A DNA stretch of 5,942 nucleotides from CAVTZP01 sp964456815 (GTDB lineage Bacteria > Chloroflexota > Dehalococcoidia > Dehalococcoidales > BS750m-G39): NCBI GenBank assembly GCA_964456815.1, contig CAYWCO010000071.1, positions 1 through 5,942 of the forward strand, given 5' to 3'. The first letter of the stretch is position 1, and every line of letters starts with the position of its first letter. Shown here in pieces: positions 1 to 4,963 of this stretch. Both the position numbers and the translations under genes were made by a program. A model generated the notes under the pieces. It saw only the letters and a program-made list of their open reading frames with translations, was not told the DNA's origin and ran no database searches.

Positions 1-93
1 GGTGGGAAGCAAAACGCAGGTTAAAACGGGGAGACGGGGTTAATAAGCAGGTAAATTGACAAGCCTGTGGTTTAATACTATCATCTGGGGGAT
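1..93. other. Upstream intergenic stretch, no gene identified
   Basis: No gene can be supported here. All three forward frames meet a stop (at 22-24, 41-43 and 57-59), so at most the last few codons of an upstream gene could be present, and none of the short tails is recognisable. The stretch ends with a good sigma-70-type promoter that points into the homocysteine biosynthesis gene. I see no riboswitch-like or terminator-like hairpin, and the stretch is too short to hold a complete SAM riboswitch. Confidence 0.6.
56..84 (+). promoter_or_regulatory. Sigma-70-like promoter of the homocysteine operon
   Basis: A perfect -35 hexamer TTGACA (56-61) is followed after exactly 17 bases by TATCAT (79-84), a 5 of 6 match to TATAAT. 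Transcription would begin near 90-92, only 2-4 bases before the ATG at 94. The message would then be almost leaderless, which fits the absence of a properly spaced Shine-Dalgarno before that ATG (only a G-run at 87-91, one or two bases away). Spacing and matches are read directly; activity is inferred. Confidence 0.6.
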
Positions 94-1299
94 ATGGCAA
101 AAACAATCGCTGAGATAAACGAAAAGATAAAAAAGGGCACGGCGGTGGTGGTCACCGCCGAGGAGATAATAGGCATTGCCCGGGACAAGGGTATTAAGAA
201 GGCAGCCCAGGAGGTGGACGTGGTTACCACCGGCACCTTCGGGCCAATGTGCTCCTCCGGCGCCTATCTTAATATCGGGCATGCCAAGCCAAGAATCAAG
301 CTCGGCGGGGGCAGAGCCTACCTTAATGACGTCCCGGCTTACGCCGGGCTGGCGGCAGTAGACCTATTTATTGGCGCCAACGCCCTCCCCGATGACGACC
401 CCAGAAACAAGGTCCACCCCGGCGAGTTCAACTACGGGGGCGGGCATGTGATTGAGGAGCTTGCCGCCGGTAAGGACATCAGGCTGGTGGCAACCGCCTA
501 CGGCACCGATTGCTACCCGAGGAAGAGGCTCGAGACCTGGATTAATATAAAGGACATAAACGAGGCGATACTATTTAACATCAGGAATGCCTACCAGAAC
601 TATAACGTGGCGGCAAATACCTCGGATAAAACAATCTATACCTATATGGGTGTACTCAGGGCAAATCTGGGCAATATAAATTATGCCACCGCCGGGCAGC
701 TCTCCCCCCTGCTTAATGACCCCTATTACAGGACAATTGGCATCGGCACCAAGATATTCTTGGGGGGCGGCACTGGCTTTGTCGCCTGGCATGGCACCCA
801 GCACAACCCGGACGTCCCCCGCACCGAAAAGGGTGTCCCCAGGAGGGGGGCGGGGGCTCTCAGTGTTATCGGCGACCTGAAACAGATGAGCCCGAGATGG
901 CTGGTAGGAACCAGCATGCTCGGCTACGGCACTACCCTGACCGTAGGCATTGGCGTGCCTATCCCGATACTCTCGGAGGAAATCCTGCGCTATACCACCG
1001 TAACCGATGACGAGATTTTAGCCGCTATCGTTGATTATTCCAAAGACTACCCCAATCTAAAAGCGGATATATTGGGCGAAACAAGCTACGCCCAGCTCAG
1101 GAGCGGCAAGGTAAAGCTCAAGGGCAAAGAGGTGCCCACTGCCTCCCTCTCCAGCTATTCAAGGGCGGTAGAGATTGCCAATGTCTTAAAGGAGTGGATA
1201 TCAAGGGGCAAATTCCTCCTCACCGAGCCAGTGGCACCCCTGCCCGGCGTGGAAGCGGGGATAACCTTTAAACCGCTCAAGGAACGCCCGCTAGAATAA
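94..1299 (+). CDS. Homocysteine biosynthesis protein (HcyBio/DUF39, COG1900)
   Basis: A 401-residue cytosolic protein of the COG1900 family. In Methanosarcina acetivorans the homologue MA1821 is needed to make homocysteine from aspartate semialdehyde and sulfide without the usual O-acyl-homoserine step, and persulfide chemistry on two conserved cysteines has been proposed. Two matching cysteines are seen here: Cys53 in GPMCSSG (codon 250-252) and Cys140 in YGTDCYPRK (codon 511-513). Other family-like stretches are TTGTFGPM near residue 45, the Gly-rich KLGGGRAYLNDVPAY near 69, and IFLGGGTGFVAWHGTQHNPD in the middle. The protein ends near residue 400 and has no C-terminal CBS domains, which some archaeal relatives carry. 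The ATG start gives a family-typical N-terminus (MAKTIAEINEKI) but lacks a spaced Shine-Dalgarno, so the message may be leaderless. It heads a five-gene operon, 23 bases before the NIL-ferredoxin. Family call is firm; the exact reaction is carried over from the archaeal work. Confidence 0.93.
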   Translation: MAKTIAEINEKIKKGTAVVVTAEEIIGIARDKGIKKAAQEVDVVTTGTFGPMCSSGAYLNIGHAKPRIKLGGGRAYLNDVPAYAGLAAVDLFIGANALPDDDPRNKVHPGEFNYGGGHVIEELAAGKDIRLVATAYGTDCYPRKRLETWINIKDINEAILFNIRNAYQNYNVAANTSDKTIYTYMGVLRANLGNINYATAGQLSPLLNDPYYRTIGIGTKIFLGGGTGFVAWHGTQHNPDVPRTEKGVPRRGAGALSVIGDLKQMSPRWLVGTSMLGYGTTLTVGIGVPIPILSEEILRYTTVTDDEILAAIVDYSKDYPNLKADILGETSYAQLRSGKVKLKGKEVPTASLSSYSRAVEIANVLKEWISRGKFLLTEPVAPLPGVEAGITFKPLKERPLE

Positions 1300-1308
1300 G
1301 AGCGCAAA

Positions 1309-1314
1309 AAGGAG
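1309..1314 (+). promoter_or_regulatory. Shine-Dalgarno supporting the GTG start of the NIL-ferredoxin
   Basis: AAGGAG lies 8 bases before the GTG at 1323, in the short gap after the HcyBio stop. This good site decides in favour of the GTG start, since no ATG is available near the beginning of the NIL domain. Confidence 0.75.
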
Positions 1315-1322
1315 ATATAAAG

Positions 1323-1733
1323 GTGGCTGTTTCCCGAAGAATAGTCCTGCACTTCCCCAGGCGAATTGTGGAGCGCGCCATAGTCTGCCGGCTGGCTAAG
1401 GACTACGACCTTGAATTTAATATTTTAAAGGCTCAGGTAAGCCCCGAGGAGGAAGGGCTGCTGGTACTGGAGCTGAGCGGCGAGCAGAAAGAGTACGACA
1501 AGGGCATCAGATATCTGACCGAGACCGGGGTGAGAATAGAATCGCTGAGCCAGAATTTTACCCGCAACGAGGAAAGGTGCACCCACTGCGGCGCCTGCGT
1601 AACCATCTGCCCCTCCGGTGCCTTTGAGGTTGACCCCACCACCAGACGGGTCGACTTTCACGGCGAAAAGTGCGTCGCCTGCGGGTTATGCATAAAAGCC
1701 TGTCCCCCTCGAGCCATGGAGGTACACTTCTAG
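1323..1733 (+). CDS. NIL-domain 2x[4Fe-4S] ferredoxin
   Basis: A 136-residue protein with two parts. Residues about 5-76 form a NIL domain, the ACT-like fold also found at the C-terminus of the methionine importer ATPase MetN. Residues about 82-136 form a bacterial-type ferredoxin with two 4Fe-4S motifs: CTHCGACVTICP (Cys86, 89, 92, 96) and CVACGLCIKACP (Cys117, 120, 123, 127). All eight ligands are present. The homologue MA1822 in Methanosarcina acetivorans works beside the COG1900 protein in homocysteine synthesis, where the ferredoxin is thought to supply electrons to reduce a persulfide or disulfide. An extra Cys22 lies in the NIL part. Translation starts at GTG with AAGGAG 8 bases upstream. 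The next gene begins 3 bases after its TAG stop and in the same frame. The domain call is secure; the redox role is inferred from the archaeal system and the operon. Confidence 0.92.
   Translation: MAVSRRIVLHFPRRIVERAIVCRLAKDYDLEFNILKAQVSPEEEGLLVLELSGEQKEYDKGIRYLTETGVRIESLSQNFTRNEERCTHCGACVTICPSGAFEVDPTTRRVDFHGEKCVACGLCIKACPPRAMEVHF
1718..1723 (+). promoter_or_regulatory. Distant Shine-Dalgarno for the UPF0280 gene
   Basis: GGAGGT lies inside the last codons of the NIL-ferredoxin, 13 bases before the ATG at 1737. The site is strong but spaced wider than usual. Because the upstream stop is only 3 bases from this ATG, translational coupling by termination and re-initiation is likely. No in-frame start closer to the site exists, since the TAG at 1731-1733 is in the same frame. 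Confidence 0.5.
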
Positions 1734-1736
1734 CCA

Positions 1737-2471
1737 ATGTACCAGCCTAGGGTCTATCGCCACTGGGTTAAAGATAAAGACCTGACCTCTTTTAACGTGG
1801 TGGTAAAGGAGACGGATTTACACATCCGCGCCTCATCTAATTTAGAGCAAAAAGCCCTCAAGCTGGTAATGAACTATCGCGGCATGCTGGAGCGTTATAT
1901 TGAGCAACACCCATCATTCCTCACCTCCCTTGAGCCCATTGCTGCCGAGAATAACACCCCACGCATTATAACCCGTATGATAGAATCGGCAGAAAGAGCC
2001 GGGGTCGGTCCCATGGCGACGGTAGCCGGGGCTATCGCCGAGGCTATCGGCAGCGAGCTTCTCCCCCTCTCCCCGGAGGTTATCGTTGAAAACGGGGGTG
2101 ATATATACCTCAAGACCCTGAAGAAAAGGCTGATAGGCATTTTTGCTGGCCAGTCACCGTTAAGCGGTAAGATTGCCCTGGAAATCAAGGCGGAGGATAC
2201 ACCGATGGGCATCTGCACCTCCTCGGGCACGGTGGGGCACTCCCTGAGCTTCGGTAAAGCCGACGCCGTCATCGTGCTTTCCAAATCAGCTACCCTGGCT
2301 GACGCTGCCGCCACCGCCATCGGCAACCTCATTATCCAGCCCGCTGACATCCCTCTGGGGATTGAGCTTGCCCAGAGTATTGACGGGGTGAGGGGGGTAA
2401 TCATCATTAAGGACGATAAAATGGGGCTGTGGGGCGAGGTAAAGCTCTGCCCTACTTCTATAGAGGACTAG
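1737..2471 (+). CDS. UPF0280 family protein (COG2122, ApbE-like)
   Basis: A 244-residue protein of the UPF0280/COG2122 family, distantly related to the flavin transferase ApbE. Visible family-type stretches are GVGPMATVAGAIAEAIG (about 89-105), VENGGDIYL (117-125), CTSSGTVGHSLSFGKADA (160-177) and SATLADAAATAIGN (184-197). The order resembles the ApbE core (NGGD, then a TSG segment, then an ADA/ATA helix). Cys160 sits in the middle of the TSSG segment. The Methanosarcina member MA1715 is reported to be needed for efficient sulfide assimilation into homocysteine and cysteine, so its place directly behind HcyBio and the NIL-ferredoxin supports a role in sulfide handling. Whether it moves flavin as ApbE does is unknown. 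The gene starts 3 bases after the ferredoxin stop and ends 2 bases before the next start, so all are surely co-transcribed. No signal peptide is seen, which separates it from classical exported ApbE. Confidence 0.9.
   Translation: MYQPRVYRHWVKDKDLTSFNVVVKETDLHIRASSNLEQKALKLVMNYRGMLERYIEQHPSFLTSLEPIAAENNTPRIITRMIESAERAGVGPMATVAGAIAEAIGSELLPLSPEVIVENGGDIYLKTLKKRLIGIFAGQSPLSGKIALEIKAEDTPMGICTSSGTVGHSLSFGKADAVIVLSKSATLADAAATAIGNLIIQPADIPLGIELAQSIDGVRGVIIIKDDKMGLWGEVKLCPTSIED
2463..2466 (+). promoter_or_regulatory. Shine-Dalgarno deciding the flavoprotein start
   Basis: GAGG lies 7 bases before the ATG at 2474. It supports that start over the upstream in-frame GTG at 2429, which would add 15 residues overlapping the UPF0280 gene that do not resemble the family's N-terminus. 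Confidence 0.6.
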
Positions 2472-2473
2472 CC

Positions 2474-3448
2474 ATGTTCAAGACCAGGATTACCGAAATG
2501 TTCGGCATTAAATACCCCATCATCCAGGGGGCATTGCTCTGGCTATCGCGGGCTGAGCTGGTAGCCGCCGTTTCCAATGCCGGGGGGCTGGGCATTCTTT
2601 CCGCCCTGACCTTCCCCACCGCTGAGGAACTCCGCAAGGAGATTAAGAAGACCAGAAGCCTGACCGATAAGCCCTTCGCCGTAAATATCACCCTGCTCCC
2701 CACCATACGGGCGGTAGACTACCAGCGGCATATTGACGTTGCCCTTGAGGAAGGGGTAAAGATAATTGAGACCGCAGGACGAAGCCCGGAACCATACATA
2801 AAGCAGCTCAAAGACGCCAAGGTAAAGGTAATGCACAAGGTAGCCAGGGTGAGAAACGCCAAAACAGTAGAGCGGCTGGGGGTGGATGCGGTAACCATTG
2901 TCGGCTTTGAAGCCGCGGGGCACCCGGGCATGGATGAGGTAACTTCTTTAGTCCTTGTCCCTATTACCGTAGATGCGCTAAAAATCCCGGTCATTGCCGG
3001 CGGCGGTATCGGCGACGGCAGGGGCTTTGCCGCCGCCCTGGCACTGGGCGCTGAGGGCGTGCTCATGGGCACCCGCTTCATGGCCAGCAAGGAATGCCTC
3101 CTCCATCCCAAAATCGCGCGGTGGATGGTAAACGCCAGGGAAACGGATACCCTGATGATTGAGCGCTCCATCAAAAACGCTGCCCGGGTAATGAAGACCG
3201 AATTCTCTCAAATGGTGCTGGAGATAGAAGAGAAAGGGGCGACGCTGGAAGAGCTCCTGCCTTTTATAAGCGGTGACAGAAGCAAACAGAGTTACATTAG
3301 CGGCGACGTTAATGACGGCGTTATCGCCTGTGGTCAGGTGATAGGGCTGATACATGAACTGCCCTCGGTAAAAGAGATTATTGATGGTATAATCAATGAA
3401 GCCGGACTTATCGCAAAGCGCCTTCATAAAATGGGAACTTCAGCATAA
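2474..3448 (+). CDS. Nitronate monooxygenase / FabK-like FMN oxidoreductase
   Basis: A 324-residue TIM-barrel flavoprotein of the 2-nitropropane dioxygenase family, which includes nitronate monooxygenases and the enoyl-ACP reductase FabK. The N-terminus MFKTRITEMFGIKYPIIQGA (1-20) and SNAGGLGILSA (34-44) are the usual first strands. GFEAAGHPG (144-152) carries the family histidine, His150. IPVIAGGGIGDGRG (171-184) and GAEGVLMGTRF (192-202) form the FMN phosphate site. A C-terminal helical part follows. Length is normal. Substrate cannot be told from sequence: nitronate oxidation, enoyl-thioester reduction and an unassigned NAD(P)H-flavin activity all remain possible. It sits 2 bases behind UPF0280 and 12 bases before a NIL-domain gene, so it is expressed with the homocysteine genes. 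A supporting flavin redox role there is a guess. The ATG at 2474 is preferred to a GTG 45 bases upstream because it has a spaced GAGG and fits the family start. Confidence 0.9.
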   Translation: MFKTRITEMFGIKYPIIQGALLWLSRAELVAAVSNAGGLGILSALTFPTAEELRKEIKKTRSLTDKPFAVNITLLPTIRAVDYQRHIDVALEEGVKIIETAGRSPEPYIKQLKDAKVKVMHKVARVRNAKTVERLGVDAVTIVGFEAAGHPGMDEVTSLVLVPITVDALKIPVIAGGGIGDGRGFAAALALGAEGVLMGTRFMASKECLLHPKIARWMVNARETDTLMIERSIKNAARVMKTEFSQMVLEIEEKGATLEELLPFISGDRSKQSYISGDVNDGVIACGQVIGLIHELPSVKEIIDGIINEAGLIAKRLHKMGTSA

Positions 3449-3453
3449 AGGGG
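3448..3453 (+). promoter_or_regulatory. Shine-Dalgarno of the stand-alone NIL gene
   Basis: AAGGGG begins at the last base of the flavoprotein stop codon and lies 7 bases before the ATG at 3461. It shows that this small gene is translated in its own right. A second in-frame TAA directly before the ATG (3458-3460) rules out readthrough from the flavoprotein. Confidence 0.6.
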
Positions 3454-3460
3454 AAAATAA

Positions 3461-3700
3461 ATGGCAAAAAGACGAGTAATGTTCACCTTTCAACCCAATG
3501 TAAGCTCCGAGCCGATTATCTACGAGCTCGGTCAACAGTTCCATTTAGTAACCAATATCCATCGGGCGAATGCCGCTGAGGACAGGGGCTGGATAGAACT
3601 GGAGCTTGAGGGGGAGGAGAAAAACATTGAAGCCGGAATCGGCTGGGCTACCTCCAGGGGGATAAGGGTTGACACGATTAATAACTTCGCCGGGGTCTAG
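3461..3700 (+). CDS. Stand-alone NIL-domain protein
   Basis: A 79-residue protein that consists of little but one NIL domain. It aligns over its whole length with the NIL part of the ferredoxin encoded at 1323-1733: KRRVMFTF against SRRIVLHF, LELEGEEKNIEAGI against LELSGEQKEYDKGI, and GIRVDTINNF against GVRIESLSQNF. The ferredoxin half is missing and there is no cysteine at all, so it cannot bind a cluster. Tyr replaces the cysteine found in the NIL part of the ferredoxin. In MetN the NIL domain is a methionine-sensing module, so ligand sensing or binding to a partner protein is plausible here but not shown. It is the last gene of the + operon, 12 bases after the flavoprotein, with a good Shine-Dalgarno (AAGGGG, 3448-3453). 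Its stop codon shares a CTAG with the stop of the convergent tgt gene. Confidence 0.85.
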   Translation: MAKRRVMFTFQPNVSSEPIIYELGQQFHLVTNIHRANAAEDRGWIELELEGEEKNIEAGIGWATSRGIRVDTINNFAGV

Positions 3701-4884
3701 CTACCCAAGTCGCGCGATTTAAGCCATTTTTGCTTCTGGCTAAGCCGTACCTTTTCATCGGTCGGCTGGTAATTGGCTAAGAAGCTATCCTTAAAAGCAA
3801 TAAAAGTGCCATCCAGGATGGCACTTCTTATTTTATTCATTAGCTCACTAATGAAGCTCAGGTTGTGAATAGTAGCCAGCCTATAGGCAAGCAACTCCTC
3901 ACAGGAAAAAAGGTGGTGTAGATAGGCGGCGGAGAAATTGCGGCAGGTATAGCAATCGCAGCCGGCTAAAATCGGCTGCTCCATCTGGCTGAAGGCAGCA
4001 TTGCGGATGTTCTGCCTCCCCTCCCAGGTAAAGAGGGCGCCGTTTCTGGCGACACGGGTGGGCAGGGCGCTATCAAAAATATCGCACCCCCTGGCTACCG
4101 CCTCAACAATATCCTCGGGGGAGCCTACCCCCATCAGATAGCGCGGCTTATTCTCTGGCAGGAGGGCTACTGTCTCTTCAACCATGGCTAAGGTCACCCT
4201 CTTCGGCTCGCCGAGGCTCAAGCCGCCGATAGCATAGCCGGGGAAATCTAAAGAGGTAAGGTATTCCGCCGACTGGCGCCGCAGCTCGGGAAAGACGCCG
4301 CCCTGGACAATGGCGTATAGAGCCTGGTCACGGCGTTTTTGCGCCTTCCGGCACCTCTCCGCCCAGCGATGCGTCCTCTCCGTCGCCCGCTTTATCTTTT
4401 TAAAATCGTCGTCATGCGGCGGGCACTCGTCTAAAGCCATGATAATGTCGGCACCAAGGCTCTCCTGGAACTGGATAACCAGCTCCGGGGTAATATGGTG
4501 CTCGCTGCCATCAATATGGGAGCGGAATATAACCCCGTCATCACCCACCCGGCGCAGCCGGGCAAGGGAAAATACCTGGTAGCCGCCGCTGTCGGTGAGA
4601 ATAGCCCCTTCCCAGCCCATAAAGTTATGTAAACCACCCGCCTTCTCAATGACGCCGATGCCCGGTCTCAGGTAGAGGTGGTAGGTGTTAGCCAGCACCA
4701 TAGCCATACCCAGAGCTTTGACTTCTTGAGGAGTCAGGGTTTTAACCGCACCCTGGCTCGCTACGGGCAAAAATACCGGCGTCGGCACTACACCATGCGC
4801 CGTTACGAGTTCCCCGACCCTGGCTTGGCTCTGGGGGCAGGTCTTTATCAAACGGAAGCTACTAGGATTTTTTACCAACCCCAT
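3697..4884 (-). CDS. tgt: tRNA-guanine transglycosylase (queuosine, bacterial type)
   Basis: A 395-residue enzyme that exchanges guanine for preQ1 at the wobble position of tRNAs for Asn, Asp, His and Tyr. The catalytic pair is visible: Asp98 in LTDSGGYQVFSL and Asp271 in FDSALPTRVARNG. The zinc site is complete: Cys309, Cys311, Cys314 (CDCYTC) and His340. YAIGGLSLGEP (217-227) is the usual substrate-binding loop. Most bacterial enzymes have FDC at the nucleophile motif, where this has FDS. It carries about 9 extra N-terminal residues relative to E. coli Tgt, and about 20 basic residues beyond the usual C-terminus (after about 372). The ATG at 4882-4884 lies within a palindromic repeat, with AAGGGG (4899-4894 on the - strand) 9 bases upstream; no better start is seen nearby. 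The 3' end overlaps the convergent NIL gene by 4 bases, and an antisense terminator is embedded at residues 354-360. Confidence 0.95.
   Translation of the reverse strand: MGLVKNPSSFRLIKTCPQSQARVGELVTAHGVVPTPVFLPVASQGAVKTLTPQEVKALGMAMVLANTYHLYLRPGIGVIEKAGGLHNFMGWEGAILTDSGGYQVFSLARLRRVGDDGVIFRSHIDGSEHHITPELVIQFQESLGADIIMALDECPPHDDDFKKIKRATERTHRWAERCRKAQKRRDQALYAIVQGGVFPELRRQSAEYLTSLDFPGYAIGGLSLGEPKRVTLAMVEETVALLPENKPRYLMGVGSPEDIVEAVARGCDIFDSALPTRVARNGALFTWEGRQNIRNAAFSQMEQPILAGCDCYTCRNFSAAYLHHLFSCEELLAYRLATIHNLSFISELMNKIRSAILDGTFIAFKDSFLANYQPTDEKVRLSQKQKWLKSRDLGS
3804..3837 (+). terminator. Intrinsic terminator of the + operon, embedded in antisense tgt
   Basis: AAGTGCCATCC (3804-3814) pairs perfectly with GGATGGCACTT (3816-3826); with a realistic 5-base CCAGG loop the stem is 9 bp. 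It is followed on the + strand by the T-rich CTTATTTTATT (3827-3837). It lies about 104 bases after the stop of the stand-alone NIL gene and is the first good terminator for that operon. Read on the - strand, the same stem is followed by TTTATTGCTTTT, so it is symmetrical and could also act on tgt transcripts when they are not translated. It encodes Tgt residues Ser354-Thr360. The structure is read by eye; no folding energy was calculated. Confidence 0.65.
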
Positions 4885-4921
4885 CCCCTTTATCCCCTTC
4901 CCCTTGATAAGGGGATGGGGG
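4879..4921. repeat. GC-rich palindromic repeat overlapping the tgt start
   Basis: CCCCATCCCCTT (4879-4890) and AAGGGGATGGGG (4909-4920) are perfect 12-base inverted arms around an 18-base loop that itself contains two more CCCCTT units (4894-4899 and 4900-4905). A second pairing of ATCCCCTT (4892-4899) with the right arm is possible. The look is that of a dispersed REP- or MITE-like element. It supplies the tgt ATG and its likely Shine-Dalgarno. That other copies exist in the genome is an inference from style; only this copy is in the window. Confidence 0.6.
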
Positions 4922-4926
4922 AATTT

Positions 4927-4932
4927 ATTATA
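4927..4932 (-). promoter_or_regulatory. Possible -10 box for tgt
   Basis: On the - strand this is an exact TATAAT, placed 42 bases before the tgt ATG. Transcription would begin near 4920, at the edge of the palindrome. No good -35 hexamer is found 16-18 bases upstream, where the hairpin of the preceding gene lies, so the promoter is weakly supported. Co-transcription with the acyl-CoA dehydrogenase is the alternative. Confidence 0.3.
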
Positions 4933-4933
4933 T

Positions 4934-4954
4934 AAGAGAGGCGAAGCCTCTCTT
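4934..4954 (-). terminator. Hairpin after the acyl-CoA dehydrogenase, possible terminator
   Basis: AAGAGAGGC (4934-4942) and GCCTCTCTT (4946-4954) form a perfect 9-bp stem around a 3-base loop, 9 bases after the dehydrogenase stop codon. On the - strand the stem is followed by ATATAATAAATT rather than a clean T-run, so it is a weak intrinsic terminator at best. It could instead be an attenuating or RNA-stabilising hairpin between the two genes. Confidence 0.45.
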
Positions 4955-4963
4955 TAACTCTCC

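Noticed and set aside
1..93. SAM or other methionine-related riboswitch before the operon
   Set aside because: The promoter ends only 10 bases before the start codon, leaving no transcribed leader, and no conserved riboswitch core is visible.
1731..1733. Programmed amber readthrough or pyrrolysine at the TAG between the NIL-ferredoxin and UPF0280
   Set aside because: TAG is used as the ordinary stop by four of the seven genes here (NIL-ferredoxin, UPF0280, stand-alone NIL, tgt), and the next gene has its own ATG and a Shine-Dalgarno. Being in frame happens by chance one time in three.
1895..2407. Long open frame on the - strand (170 codons) opposite the UPF0280 gene
   Set aside because: It runs antisense through a well-conserved gene, its product resembles no family I know, and it has the Ser/Pro/Ala-rich look of a shadow frame. 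The same reasoning removes the - strand frames at 2543-2923, 2719-3174 and 2978-3427.
2429..2473. GTG at 2429 as the start of the flavoprotein, giving 15 more residues
   Set aside because: The added residues overlap the UPF0280 3' end and do not fit the family, while the ATG at 2474 has a spaced GAGG and starts at the usual family N-terminus.
4879..4921. Rho-independent terminator at the GC-rich palindrome upstream of tgt
   Set aside because: The arms have no T-run on either side, and the tgt start codon lies within the left arm, so a repeat or translational-control role fits better.
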